A program made the translations under genes and the position numbers. From the NCBI GenBank assembly GCA_035578155.1, contig JAPWDM010000005.1, positions 29,008,108 through 29,072,107 on the forward strand: a DNA stretch of 64,000 nt, given 5' to 3'. This document shows, in pieces, positions 11,631 through 22,556 of the stretch. Each line of letters opens with the position of its first letter. The first letter of the stretch is position 1. The notes under the pieces are model-generated. The model saw only the letters and a program-made list of their open reading frames with translations. It had not been told where the DNA came from and did no database searches. This DNA is from Brachynemurus nebulosus (Eukaryota > Arthropoda > Insecta > Neuroptera > Myrmeleontidae).

Positions 11631-13354
11631 ATTGTTACTAAAAAAAATTCCCAAAAATAACAATTCTTAACTTATATGTAATCTGACTGATTGTACGTAT
11701 CGTTACATTTTCTACGTCATGACCGTTAAAAGTCACACGTAAAATTTCCAATTGCAAAAACACTTCGGCCAATAACCTTTCCGTTTAAAATACAAAATTT
11801 TAAGAGCACTTAGAAATAATCACAAACAAATTAAGTGTACATGTTGCAATTGTAAATTTTACGACTTTAATTCAATTAAATTAATAAAATATAATATACT
11901 AAATTTAATATAACTACTCTCATGTTAGAATGTACCTACAAATAAATAATTATGTAAAAGTCATAAATTTTCATTATTTCCAATATTAAATTATTGGTAA
12001 CATTTTATAGCAATTTAGATTATAAATAAACGGTGTTGAAACTATATGTGTATAATAGAAATAAGTAAGTATAAATTTTGTGAAAAGATCACAACCAAGG
12101 TTATTCAACGGATTTCGATGAGTGGCACCATCCTCAATTGAGGATAGTGCCAGAAGTGGCCTAACGAATTTTGAAAATCAGTTTCATTCCTCAATTACAG
12201 GTTCTCAGAGTTTAAAATTTTATAGCTACGTAAAGTAATAGTATATTGTACAATAAGTGGGAAAAGAGGCCTGCGGGCTCGCGCAACAAACTCATATTCG
12301 TGAGAAATAAGCTTTTCCCACGCATTTTACACTATACTTTTTCTACGAGCACATTTTTTTTCGTGAAATTTAACATAAAAAAGTTGTCAAGTGCGTGTTT
12401 GACACGCATTATTTAGGGCTACTCAGGAATTATGTGTTGTATGTTGTATGAATCATTACATGTTGTATGATTAGTAAGAAACCTGCAAAAAATTTTGATA
12501 ATTATACCATAGCTACAAGTTAAGGATATTATGGAGGTACTTAAAAATGGTGACAGTCTTATGAAAATTTGTGCGAATAATGGTTTTTCTAAATTTAATC
12601 GACTGTGAAAATTTAAATTAGATTCACTACAGCGTTTAAAAGTTATTGCAGGTTTAATTTTTGCTCACTTTTAACATGCAGTCTAATTGAGTTTTCAATA
12701 GAAATCGAATATAAACCAGCTTTTAATGCTTAGAAAAAATGGTGATAAGGCTCTTGTTTTTGTTTTAGATGTTAGGAAAAACGCTTATACAACTTTTTTT
12801 ACCCCCAAATTTACCAAAATATCCCCTCTAGTAGGTCCGACTCTAGCTTTGTATATATCAGTAGAAAGCTCTCTAAAAATGAAGTGTTGTGTCAATTTAA
12901 AATTTTTCTTTATCTGCCGCAGTTTTCAAGTAATCTAGCAAAATTGAAATTTTACCCTAATTTTGAGGGGTAATTTCACTTCTTAAATGGCGACTGTGTC
13001 AGATGAAAAAAATCGGGTCCGTTATTTTGGTCGACCCTACCGGTTGTCCCCATTTACTCTTTTCTCGTCTCTTTTGATCCCAATTTTTCACAGAGAAGAA
13101 ATTATACGATTTTTGTTAATTTTTCAAAAACCACCAATATTTTTAAATTTTTTTGGATACTGCTGATAAAGTGACCATCTTCGCGTAAATTTTTAATATA
13201 TTAAAGATTAGGTTCTCATAAAATAAATACAAAAAATACGGTGTGAAGTCTGAACGCGTACCTATTCATCCTTGTCTACGGTAGCACATTTTTTATTGAC
13301 ATAAATATTAGAAACGCAGGAAAAGAGACCAGGAATCAACATAGAAGTGGATTA
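11631..13354. other. Unassigned stretch with one short hairpin
   Basis: No gene was recognised. A perfect short stem lies at about 12124-12152 (GGCAC.ATCCTCAA / TTGAGGAT.GTGCC). 12890-13060 is loosely similar to the arm sequence of the foldback at 27252-27966 (ATTTTGAGGGG... with CACTTC). The frame at 12726-12938 has no domain signal. Confidence 0.35.
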
Positions 13355-14010
13355 TGGTACGATATATTTTCTGAAAAAAGTGCTTAGGACCAAAGTTATA
13401 GAGTTCAAAGTGATGCACTTGATGATGACTTTGAAGTTGACCTTGAGGTCAATTTCCAAAGTCATTTGAAAATCATTTAATATTTTTCAAAAGGAGTAGC
13501 TTACTTTTCACCCCTAAATGGTTCAAAGTATATTCGAACGAATTTCACATGCAAGATAGAAAATAAGTGATCAAGAAGTAATTTTGAAAAATACTTGCTC
13601 AATCGCAATCGGAAAAATAATAGTTAATCATATGTTCAATTGAATTCCTAATATGATAACTATAGAGTAGCAATAAAAATTTTAAAAAATTTTGAAAATT
13701 TCTAATATAACATAAAGTTAATGTTTAACTTACAATTAGAGTGATATTAAATCTTTTCTTAACTTTACTTCTAAAATTACTTACAAAAATGTTTTCTTCT
13801 AATTTTTTCTATAAATCAACTTTGAAGATAGATTGAGTCAATACATGAAATTACTGCTTATAGGTACAGGATATGGTCAAAGTTCGGCAATGGCTAATCA
13901 TTTTCAACTGACCTTGAAAATCGATTTCAGGGTCACTATCAAGTGCATCGCTTTAAATTCTACAAATTTGGTTCTCAGCCCTTTTTTCAGAAAATATGTC
14001 GTTTCAAAAA
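13355..14010. repeat. Diverged long inverted repeat
   Basis: 13360-13480 (ATATTTTCTGAAAAAAGTGC, GATGCACTTGATG, TTGACCTTGAGGTCA) is repeated inverted at about 13885-14010. Identity is clearly lower than in the other foldbacks. Probably an old foldback element. The frame at 13833-14066 lies on the right arm and is not a gene. Confidence 0.65.
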
Positions 14011-14370
14011 TATCTAGCTATAACTGTTTTCATCTACAGAGGTTGAATGGTGTTTTCTACCCCTAAAAAGCGTATTTAGCCGAAATAAAAAAACACGTAT
14101 TTAATATTTTTCGCTGTTTAATAAGTATGTTAAGTTTCATTCAAATTGGCGAGTATTAGTTGGGTAGTGTTATTTGTCAGAATGTTTTGCCGATCTAGTT
14201 TTTTCAATTTTTCTTTGCTCGTTTTCAGAATTTGTATTTTAATTTCTACGGACAAATAACTCATTCTTTTCTTCGATTTGAGTAACTTTTATTTGCTGAT
14301 GTTGACCATTAATTGATCGAAACATATCAAATATTTTTCAATGATTTTTTTAGCGAATGTCGAAAATTTT

Positions 14371-14760
14371 GAAAATTTTTTCACCGTTAGTAAGTTAAAG
14401 TATTTGAATTCATTAAGTAATTAAATGATGTCCACAAGAACCTTACGGACTACCATAAGTTATATGAGATCCCTAGGACCCGTTTTTTACTGTTAGGATA
14501 AACTTTTTACTAAAATTATTTTAGATGAATAAAGGTTATGTTGTATGATTTCCGCCAGGGTTTACTGTTCCCATTATTGTAAAAAATAAACTAACCGACC
14601 GATTTTGAAAATTTTTTCACTGTTAGAGAACTAAATTATTTTAGATGGATACAACTATGCTGCACAAAGTCCGTTCGGGTTCTTGGGTCCCAAAAATATC
14701 AAAACTAATTACCCAGCCGATTTTAAAAAATCTTTTACTCTTAGAAAGCTAAACTATTTT
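14371..14760. repeat. ~118-bp tandem repeat, about 3-4 units
   Basis: The phrase ATTTTGAAAATTTTTTCAC followed by GTTAG recurs at about 14371, 14484 (decayed), 14600 and 14717, each followed by AAACTA.TTATTTTAGAT and a GTCCGYYRGG-type block. The spacing is about 118 bp. Confidence 0.75.
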
Positions 14761-15059
14761 AAATAGGTACAGTTCTTAGATGAGATCCGCCAGTCCCCAA
14801 AATTTGGAAATTCGCTATGTTATGCAGATGCTGCGACAGGGGTATTTAATCTGACAAACACAAAAATATTGCAGATCCATGGTAACGCGATTTAAAAATG
14901 AAATATTATTGATCAAAAAGTGTCAGAGATCACATTGATCCTGAGAAAAATTTCTCACCATACTTGCCCCATGTTCGATAAATCTGTTTCCAGCCTGTAT
15001 ATATATCCGTGTATGTATTATTATTAAAAATGAGTGTATGTTAACTAATATGTAATTTA

Positions 15060-15650
15060 AGAGGGTGACTCACCCCCTCTCCAATGTTGCTCAAACTGAA
15101 TTTTGAAATCGAAAATTTCATTTCTACGTTATTTCAAATGTCTTAAACTATTTTCCATGAAGAACTTCTTAAACTACACAAGTAGTACGACTATTCGACA
15201 CAGTCAGTCCCTAGTTAACTACCCCTAGACTTAATATTAGGACATTGAGCAAAAATAGGTCAATTAGATTTTCTGACGTAGATTTCAAATCTGTAAACAG
15301 AATTTTTATATTGTTTAATTTTATCCCCTTTTTGCAAAATTAACCCCTAAATTTTAACCCCCAGCCACCCCTCTTGACACAATTTGAACGAATTGCATAC
15401 CAATAAATAGCTCTTTAAAAAAGAGCAATACTGCCAATTTAAACTTTTGCTCTATCTCTTACTGTTTTCGAGATATTTAAAAAATTAAATTTTTACCCCA
15501 ATTTTTGAAGGGCGATTTCACCCCTTCAAGCCGTTTTTCCGCCGATAAAAAAAAATACGTGTCGCTTATTTTTTAGTGTTCTACAACATATCTAAGTTTC
15601 ATCAAAATCGATAGGTCCGGCCTCGGGCCCTTTACTTGTAAGAAATACGT
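15060..15650. repeat. Relative of the 27252-27966 foldback
   Basis: It shares ATTAGGACATTGAGCAAAAA, TCGAGATATTTAAAAAATTA, GGCGATTTCACCCCTTCAA and GGTCCGGCCTCGGG with the foldback nested in D copy 3. Only one outer arm is clear here. Non-coding. Confidence 0.7.
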
Positions 15651-15748
15651 ATGAGCAAATGACAGTTCCAATTCCTTTTGGCCGTTCATATTTGCGAAAT
15701 TATTTATTTCCGGCAAACATCGAAATTACAGTTGACGTGCTCTACAAT

Positions 15749-15965
15749 TTACTCGTACCTGGCGACTGTATCCGAACGTGTGTACTGTGTACAATCTAAA
15801 GCAGCAAACACTCTCGGAAACCGCGTAATGTTATAAAAATTTTCTTTAACTTGCGCCTTTTCGACGTCAGTTGTTGGAAATTTAATGAATTCTTCACGCA
15901 ACAAAGCAATTTTGTGTGACACTAATTTCACTACTTTGCTAGTAGTAGCTTTGAAAACTCCTCCT
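15749..15965 (-). pseudogene. HARBI1-type transposase, N-terminal/middle fragment
   Basis: The minus-strand frame opens after a TAA, reads TTSKVVKLVSHKIALL, then EEFIKFPTTDVEKAQ, ENFYNITRFPRVFAALDCTQ, and stops at 15749-15751. Harbinger nucleases have the same order: a helix-turn-helix region, an EFIKFP block, then FPRVxGAxDCT with the first catalytic Asp. The rest of the catalytic domain is absent. About 70 codons remain. It is complementary in content to the C-terminal fragment at 1915-2307 but on the other strand and 13 kb away, so they need not be one element. Confidence 0.85.
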
Positions 15966-16789
15966 TAAAAAAAACATTATTTCTGAAGATAATGTACTAT
16001 TCCTAAAAAAAAGATACATTAACACTAGTTAGTTGAAATAATTATTATTTAAAAAACAGCATACCAGTTCGTTTTGTGTTGTATTCGTGGGCGAATTTTT
16101 TCCAAAATAAAAATTCCTTTCGCATTCGAAATTTTGTGTCAAAATCCAAATCGTCGCAAATATTAAAATGATGAAAACATATTGTTTTTTTTTTACATAA
16201 ACGTTAAGTCGTACAAATAGGTTATGTTATAAGAATCTTTTGACAAAAAAAAATAATTTATTTTAAAAAGATTATAAAGGTACGGACACACGACACACTT
16301 TTGGTGTAGAAGTTTTTTTTTTACAAAAGGACAGAAAAGTTGATTTAAGATACTACCAACAAGGTAATCCTAAATTGTTAGACGCATCCAAAAGATAATA
16401 CAGAGACAATATTATATTACAACTCTAAGAAAAAAGTAAACGTAATAAAATTTTACAAGTTGGATTTACACTATAGCAAAAAATGAAATAAATTATTTTC
16501 AGTACGAAACTGCCGTCTTGCAGCAACATTTATAAAAATATTAGTTTTCAATTCAAAATAGAATATGGCAATACAAAACACGATTTAGAAATGTTAAATT
16601 ATAATCTAAATCAGGTGTTGTGTGAAATGTCTGACACTATTCTATTCGCCGTGTGTGACACTACTGTGTAAACAACCTCAAATATTTGCTAGAGAAGTCT
16701 AGCAACTCGAGTGTATACAACTGTTCTAGCCTGATCTAGACTGCAAATTTACTTGAACGTGTAAACCAACGGGCCAAACTACTATATGA
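15966..16789. other. Unassigned stretch, no gene seen
   Basis: A pair of GTGTG/CACAC words (ACACACGACACAC at about 16285, GTGTGTGACAC at about 16650) may mark the ends of a small element. Nothing coding was recognised. Confidence 0.3.
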
Positions 16790-17130
16790 TAGTTAGTATT
16801 CCGACTGTAGCAGAAAGGTGACGTAAAATCTCCTCCACTTCGCATCACTATGCTGTGTAAGTACAAACTGTTTGTAGTGGTTTAGGCTTGATGTTTGCTT
16901 CTGTGTGAGTATTTACACACACAATTACAAAACACGTATTATCGGACAGAGCAACGTGCAGGTCAAGTAACAATGGTCTTACAATGCATAACAATCGTAG
17001 TGGATTCAATGACCGACACCGACTGACTAAATGCCTTAAGCTGTGACAGACCAACAAATGACTCCAAGGGAACTAAACTTTTTTGATATTAGTTTGCTTC
17101 TAGTGTTCTATAGTGTAAACATTGCACACA
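16790..17130 (+). repeat. Dispersed repeat G, copy 1
   Basis: Shares, in order, ACTGTTTG.AGTG, the CACACAC..TACAA block, AATGCCTTAAGCTGTGAC, AAATGACTCCAAG and GCTTCTAGTGTTCTAT with 23870-24205 in the same orientation. Both copies lie beside a GTGTTAA-word element. The frame at 16848-17057 is a shadow in this repeat. Confidence 0.7.
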
Positions 17131-17186
17131 ATAATGCTAATTTAGATGTGTCGTTATTTTGATGTCTCGTGTATCCGTAGCTTTAC

Positions 17187-17560
17187 ACAGTGAAAAAATT
17201 TGTGTTAAAATTAACACATTTCACATGTCCAGAACGGTCCACTCAATTTTTTGTGTTATTTTAACACAAAGCATATGTGTCAAATCTATACACAAGATTT
17301 GTGTCAATGATTTAACACACAAGAGGACATACATTTTGTGTTAATTTGACACAATGAGTTATGTTATAATTTTAACAATGGATATGTTAATAATAACCAT
17401 TATTTAGTGTACATTTTTAACACAGTGATGTGTCAAATTAACTGAATTAGAATGTAGAAGTTTACTCAATAAATGTGTTGCACATAGTATTATACAACAT
17501 ACTAAATCAGTTAATTTTACACATCATTGTGTTAAATTTGACACTTTTTTTATGTTACTA
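17187..17560 (+). mobile_element. GTGTTAA-word MITE
   Basis: It begins CACAGTGAAAAAATTTGTG and contains many copies of TTGTGTTAA or TTAACACAA on both strands, with ATTTTTAACACAGTG at 17416-17430 and an inverted TCAGTTAATTTTACACATCA tail near 17505. Homologous to 1478-1641 in the other orientation. Its boundaries on the right are uncertain because the word continues to about 17560. Confidence 0.65.
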
Positions 17561-17574
17561 TTTTTTTTTTTATT

Positions 17575-18092
17575 TACACTGCTGATCCGATTGAGAGAAA
17601 GAAAAATGCGTATGTATAGGTCACAATATAAAAAAAACATTAGGATTTTTATGTTAAGAAATCATTATATATGTATACAGCGTGGAATTTTAATAATTAT
17701 TATACCTTTTGCTGAATTTCGATAAAATTTTACTATGGTTAAGAACGGAATTTGTTGGAAACAACATAGCTATGTTTTAAATTATGTTGTTTCCTACAAA
17801 TTCTGTTCTAAATCATCGTAAAATTTTATATTTCATAAAATTTTACGATGATTTAGAACGGAATTTGTCGAAAGCAACATAGCTATATTTTAAGTTATGT
17901 TGTTTCTAACAGATTCTGTTCTAAATCATCGTAAAATTTTATCGAAATTTACCAAAAGGTATGAGTTATTAAAATTCCACTCTATATACATATATGATTT
18001 GTTTACTCAGAAAATTCCTAATGTTTTTTTTTTTATATCTATGTGACCAATACATATGCATTTTTCTTTCTCTCAATCGGATCGGCAGTGTA
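17575..18092. mobile_element. Foldback element with nested palindromes
   Basis: The ends TACACTGCTGATCCGATTGA and the complement TCAATCGGATCGGCAGTGTA bracket a structure that folds on itself over its full length. Inside, a second palindromic unit (TCGTAAAATTTTAT, AGAACGGAATTTGT, GTTGTTTC.AAC) appears four times in alternating orientation around the centre near 17835. TA flanks the CACTGC/GCAGTG ends. No coding content. Confidence 0.85.
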
Positions 18093-18637
18093 TTTATTAT
18101 TGTTAATTTTACTGTTATTAATATTGTTAACATTGTTTTTAATTAAAAAATGAAAGGAAATAGTAAAAAATAATTTTTCAATAGTTTTTTTTATTCATAC
18201 TTTTTAAAATTACACAAATAACAATTAAACATGATTCAAATTAGATAAATAATTGAAAAAAAACTACATGAACGTATTCACGAAGAAAATATTTAAGAAT
18301 AGAATTTTAAAACTGAGAAAAATGCTGTACTTAAAAATCTACGATCTCGCAATAAGAATATTTTTTATAAAATTTTATGAATAACTTATACGCAATATTA
18401 ATTGCCGGATTGTTCTGGACTATGTTTTTCGATAAAATCAATTTTTGTGAAGATTTCCATGATAATATTAGTGCATTTCACTTTACTTGGTATTTAAAAA
18501 AAAAAAAAAAAAATGCTGAAGCAATACCCAGAAATTGCGAAGATCGTTGTCATACTGTACATGGAAGACAATGAGCTTTAAATAAGTAATCCGTCGCTTC
18601 TACAATATCTTTTGTAGGCCGAAATATAAATTTCTTA

Positions 18638-18742
18638 TCAGTTTCTAAAAAAATACTGATCAACTGCTACTTTGTTTGGTCCAACTGCAATCAATTTAGG
18701 TTGATTTTGATGTTCCTCATCAGCTGTCAGTGGTGTTCCACG
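18638..18742 (-). CDS. SAMD3-like gene, exon 8 (frameshifted end)
   Basis: After a TTTTTCAG acceptor: RGTPLTADEEHQNQPKLIAV then GPNKVAVDQYFF, and a stop at 18640-18638. One base less in the T-run (18653-18647) lets the frame continue for about 25 codons (KKFIFRPTKDIVEATDYLFK), and a second shift near 18570 gives the family-like FHVQYDNDLRNFW block up to a T-run at 18513-18496. So the annotated stop is likely an artefact of two small indels. Confidence 0.6.
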   Translation of the reverse strand, partial: RGTPLTADEEHQNQPKLIAVGPNKVAVDQYFFRN

Positions 18743-18813
18743 CTGAAAAAGTAATGAAATTAAGGAATAGAATTTATTTATGTTATTTACTACTTCTAGA
18801 AAAAAAAACATAC

Positions 18814-18941
18814 CTTTTTGAAAACAATCAACTTTTTTATAATATTCCTGGCTTTTTCTCTAGATGATGAATGCTTGCCCTTGGCTGTTGGAAGTAGTAA
18901 CTGAGTGAGTGCTATCATAGCATTACTAATGCGGTCCCATT
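18814..18941 (-). CDS. SAMD3-like gene, exon 7
   Basis: After a TTGTACTTAG acceptor: EWDRISNAMIALTQLLLPTA then KGKHSSSREKARNIIKKLIV, ending FKK at a GTATGT donor. Phase 0 is restored. Intact. Confidence 0.65.
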
Positions 18942-19018
18942 CTAAGTACAACACATAATAAATAAGACTTTAAAATATATTATTTTATTTTATAATTAAT
19001 TTAGAAAAAATTGCTAAC

Positions 19019-19145
19019 CAAGTAGACTTGGATCTTTTCTCTCGTTCTCATAGACGGTCAGAATCGCGTTGACATAGTCTGGATATAGCCTGATCAAACT
19101 ATTCTTGTCAGTCAATGGAAATAAAAGCTCGAACTCCACATCAAT
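19019..19145 (-). CDS. SAMD3-like gene, exon 6
   Basis: After a CTACATGTAG-like acceptor (ATG-TAG) the frame reads IDVEFELLFPLTDKNSLIRL then YPDYVNAILTVYENERKDPS and breaks one base into the next codon at a GTTAGC donor. Intact. Confidence 0.65.
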
Positions 19146-19227
19146 CTACATTAATTTTTAGTCAAATATCATATTAAATAAAATTATAATCATTTTAAGC
19201 ATAAAAATTATTAACAAAACATCTTAC

Positions 19228-19548
19228 CAATTCTGGGAGGTCCAAAAATCTCGGGAAAGCTTCAAGAAAATGCTCATTAAGATACATGAATCTTCGATAT
19301 TTGAATGTTAATTTAATTTTTTCAATAATGTCTTCTTTTTGATCTATTGTTGCACTTTTCATAAAGGCAATTGCATCTTTGATAATGTCCGTTTCATCTA
19401 TGTGTTCCAGTACTGGTTCAAGGTCTGTAGCAAAGACATTCTTCTTTATCTGATCTCTTTTGTCGTTGGGATGTGTTTTCTTACGTCGAATATTCAATAA
19501 CTTATTCGCAATAAATCCTGCACCAGTCTTTGGATCATAAAAATGTTC
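19228..19548 (-). CDS. SAMD3-like gene, exon 5 (largest)
   Basis: 107 codons begin after TTTTTACAG with EHFYDPKTGAGFIANKLLNI, run through a lysine-rich stretch, an acidic helical region (DIIKDAIAFMKSATIDQKED) and end FPRFLDLPEL before GTAAGA. The frame is intact. This is the best-conserved-looking part and the main reason for the family assignment. Confidence 0.7.
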
Positions 19549-19642
19549 CTGTAAAAACAATTGTATCAATTTTATATTTTCAAAGTATTTGAGTATGATA
19601 AATTATAGATTCTATAGCAGAATCAGTGAAATTTATCATTTA

Positions 19643-19979
19643 AAGGGCCCCATACACGATGAGATCTGTATCACTACATGTTGCAGGTATCAGATCTTGT
19701 CGTATATGTGATGATTGTCTCGGTATCACTGTATTGCAACAAAGATACATGAATCACGATATTGATACAAAAATTGCCTTCTATCAGCGTGTGTGGGCTT
19801 GTTTCAAGTATCGTTAAATAATAAAATTTTATTAATAAAATTTTTGATCAAGTTGGTGGTTTCACGATTCTGTTTCAACGTGTGTGTGCTAAATAAACTT
19901 GGTACAAATCTCAGACACATGTATCGCTATCTATATCGATACCAGGTTTTGATACAGATCTGATTGTGTATGGGGCCCT
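19643..19979. mobile_element. PIF/Harbinger-like MITE in intron 4
   Basis: This 337-bp element has ends AAGGGCCCCATACACGATGA and TGTGTATGGGGCCCT. The inverted repeats continue inward over GATCTGTATC. TTA flanks both sides (19640-19642, 19980-19982), the usual Harbinger target. It lies between exons 5 and 4 of the SAMD3-like gene. Non-coding. Confidence 0.8.
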
Positions 19980-20010
19980 TTAGAAATAGAAGAAAAATTT
20001 GTCAACTTAC

Positions 20011-20097
20011 AAAACCCAGATCAGATTTCGTATTTCTTAAATTTGGGAATAAGTCTATAATTGCTTCAGCGCATTGACACTTTTCAGCAGATAATAA
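20011..20097 (-). CDS. SAMD3-like gene, exon 4
   Basis: 29 codons, LLSAEKCQCAEAIIDLFPNL then RNTKSDLGF, bounded by an AACAGACAG acceptor and a GTAAGT donor. The acceptor four bases downstream of the first AG was chosen because it keeps phase 0 with exons 3 and 5. Confidence 0.6.
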
Positions 20098-20468
20098 CTG
20101 TCTGTTTACTTTTTTTTGATGATTTAATAAATACTAAACAACAATGTTTACGAGAAGTTTACGATATTTTGTTGATAATAGCTTCGTAGTATTATAATTG
20201 GTAAGTATATCCTCACCACAAGATAATTTTTGGATTAATTTAAGTAAATTCTGTAAGCAAAGAAAAATATACGATCACTTTGGAGCCAATTAACGAATTA
20301 ATCTTGATTAACCCATTAGATCCCGCTCCTGTTTCTATCGGTCAGATTTTGATGAAATTTCATGCAAAGATGTAGAATGGCAATATAAAGTAAATCCCCA
20401 AAGATGATCCTTGTATCCTTCCCAGGATAAGAGTAAAGGCCCGTATTATATATAATATTGTGGGTCGT

Positions 20469-20470
<2 letters not shown>

Positions 20471-20512
<42 letters not shown>

Positions 20513-20519
20513 CTTTGGC
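20471..20519. repeat. (TA)n microsatellite in an intron
   Basis: About 48 bp of pure TA between exons 4 and 3 of the SAMD3-like gene. Confidence 0.95.
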
Positions 20520-21517
20520 GGGAAATATGAAATAAATTTATCAGAAGTAAAATAAATAAGGTTAAAATTTAAAAAAAAGGTTACTGATCCTTTCTTTAAA
20601 ACTAATTTATTATTCTTGACTTTTTAAAACTGACACTAGGAAAATAAAAGTGGTTACGTGTTATCTAAAAATGAATGTATCTGTCACCCTAATATATCAT
20701 GTTATTTTTATTGAGAATATTTAATTTTCATTATGCTCGGGAAAATTTGCACACAAAATCTTTCCGAAATATTCCCATATTTTTTCTCTACTTCCATTTA
20801 CTTTGTCAAAATTTCTAAAAGAATTTACATATTATTAAACTTCAAAATGAAAGGAATGAACACATGAACAAATGTCTATAAATGAAGTCGCACTTCATTC
20901 CTTCTTTATTTATCATATTTTACAACTAATTATCTCTCATTCACGAAGTTAGCAACGAAATAAGTGTAACAAGATACGTGGAATAATCTCTACAAGATAC
21001 TACTCTTTGATTACGTTACAATCTAGCGAATTTTAAAACATATCTGTCAGTTCTCTGCAGAAAATTTCTATTTTAATATTTATTTTTATCAATTATTTCA
21101 TATTTAATGCTTTAAACACATATTTGACTAACACTCCGGCACAGTTTTTTAAATATAAATTTAATATATTTAGAAATCAATGTAAAAAATTTGTGACAAT
21201 CTGCACTGCGCGTTACAGACCCTTTTTTAAATACAAAAGTTCAACTGGAAGCCTTTTAATAGTAGCTTTTACACGGCAAGAGAGAGAAAAATTCAAAGAA
21301 CGTTATCCTGTTGTTATTTTATATATTTAAATGCCTTCAATTAAAAAAAAACTGCCCTTAAAGTTGACTTTCGCACAGTACCTATTACGTGTAATATTGT
21401 GGTCACTAATGGGTTAACTATTACAAATATAATAAATAATACCTTATTAAATTTGTAAAAACTACAATGAATTTTCTTTGGCATCAAGAGTAATATCAAT
21501 TTCATAATAAAACTTAC

Positions 21518-21669
21518 TTCTTTAGAAAGAATCGAACTCGGGTCATCAAGACGGCGTCTTTTTGGATCAGGTTCAGTTAATGTAGCCTGCGGCTTATACC
21601 AGTCTATCAATGGAGTTAACACTCGTGAAGAAGTTGGTGTACTTAATAATGAAGTTTATGGAGATTTTG
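21518..21669 (-). CDS. SAMD3-like gene, exon 3 (nonsense codon)
   Basis: Acceptor TTATTACAG, then a frame that hits TAA at its fifth codon (SKSP*), then continues TSLLSTPTSSRVLTPLIDWY and ends DDPSSILSKE before GTAAGT. The serine-rich linker followed by WYKP and a basic RRR is preserved, so the TAA looks like a secondary change, possibly CAA to TAA. Confidence 0.55.
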
Positions 21670-21728
21670 CTGTAATAAGAAATTAAAATGTAATTTTGTC
21701 AGATATTAAAAACAAAAAATTTATCGAA

Positions 21729-22175
21729 TGGGGCGTATTCGCGTTGTGGCTTTCATCGCTTCCGTGAGCATCACTTCAGATCGACGTAGCATTCATGTTC
21801 GCGTTGTATAAGCATTGCTCCCATGGATACGCGCTATAGTTGCTCGGATAGCATACAAATGTCATTCAAAATTTTTTTTCCACAATCTCTTAAAATGGTT
21901 GCAATTTTTAATGTAATGAAGAAAAATTTTATGTTTGAATTATTAAAATTAACGTGGCATAATACAAAAATTATTAAAACATAAACAGTTTGAAAAATTT
22001 AAATTTTTTTTAAGTTATGTGCACGGTTATGTGTCAACGGGAGCCATATTGCCTTAGTCATATCAAAATATTTTTAAACATGGCTCTCGTGACCACCGGA
22101 ATCTATTGGTTGCGAATATGCGAATGCAAAGTAGCGTCGCTCCTCGCTACGGTAGCGACAACGCGAATACACCCA
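21729..22175. mobile_element. Harbinger-looking MITE next to exon 2 donor
   Basis: The ends TGGGGCGTATTCGCGTTGTG and the complement of TGGGTGTATTCGCGTTGTCG are inverted repeats of about 21 bp with two or three differences. The internal GCGAATGCAAAGTAGCGTCG block is CpG-rich. It fills most of the intron between exons 3 and 2. Target duplication not resolved. Confidence 0.75.
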
Positions 22176-22201
22176 GTATTTAAAAGAAATTTTGTTATTA
22201 C

Positions 22202-22363
22202 AAATGTCTATAAATTCTACAACTGTTTGACAATGAATTTTCACAATAACGCCTCGATCGCTTAGTCGCACGTAATCCGCTAAAATATCCGAATCCAATA
22301 TTACATCACGTTCGTCCGTAAAGAAAAACTCATTCTCGGTTAGATTCGGAAATAATTCACAAG
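22202..22363 (-). CDS. SAMD3-like gene, exon 2
   Basis: Follows a TTTATTTTAG acceptor and reads ACELFPNLTENEFFFTDERD then VILDSDILADYVRLSDRG and VIVKIH. The donor chosen is TTT|GTAATA at 22201-22200, leaving one base; this phase fits exon 3. The end of a MITE lies only about 27 bp beyond this donor. Confidence 0.55.
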
Positions 22364-22438
22364 CTAAAATAAATGATCACCACAATTTCATTAAATTCGA
22401 ATAATATTTGTAAAAATCACAAAAAGAATTTATAACAC

Positions 22439-22556
22439 CTTTATTAACAAAATCTTCATACAGACATAGCTCCGGTAATTTCACCCACATTTTATGATCA
22501 TCATATTTAAATACGAAAAACAACCACAAAAATGTTTCTTCCGGAAAATTACTCAT
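22439..22556 (-). CDS. SAMD3-like gene, exon 1 (start)
   Basis: The ATG at 22556-22554 opens MSNFPEETFLWLFFVFKY then DDHKMWVKLPELCLYEDF. The exon ends at AAAG before GTGTTA, leaving one base of a codon. This start is chosen because the frame joins exon 2 in phase and gives a plausible ubiquitin-like/PB1-like beta pattern at the N terminus; that fold guess is only an impression. Confidence 0.6.

Larger units (their letters stand above)
18500..22556 (-). pseudogene. Eight-exon SAMD3-like gene, frame broken
   Basis: A spliced gene can be rebuilt with GT-AG introns and consistent phases: exons 22556-22439, 22363-22202, 21669-21518, 20097-20011, 19548-19228, 19145-19019, 18941-18814 and 18742 to about 18500. 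The product is near 400 aa before breaks and about 440 aa in full. Its middle (LGFEHFYDPKTGAGFIANKL) and its tail (HVQYDNDLRNFWVLLQHF) resemble proteins databases label 'sterile alpha motif domain-containing protein 3-like', although no SAM domain is visible here. The function is unknown. Damage: an in-frame TAA in exon 3, an extra base in a seven-A run (18647-18653), and a further shift near 18570. Either a pseudogene or a gene with assembly errors in homopolymers. Two MITEs and an (AT)n sit in its introns. Confidence 0.65.

Noticed and set aside
18377..18574. 65-codon plus-strand frame
   Set aside because: It passes through an A-run and is antisense to the last exon of the SAMD3-like gene.
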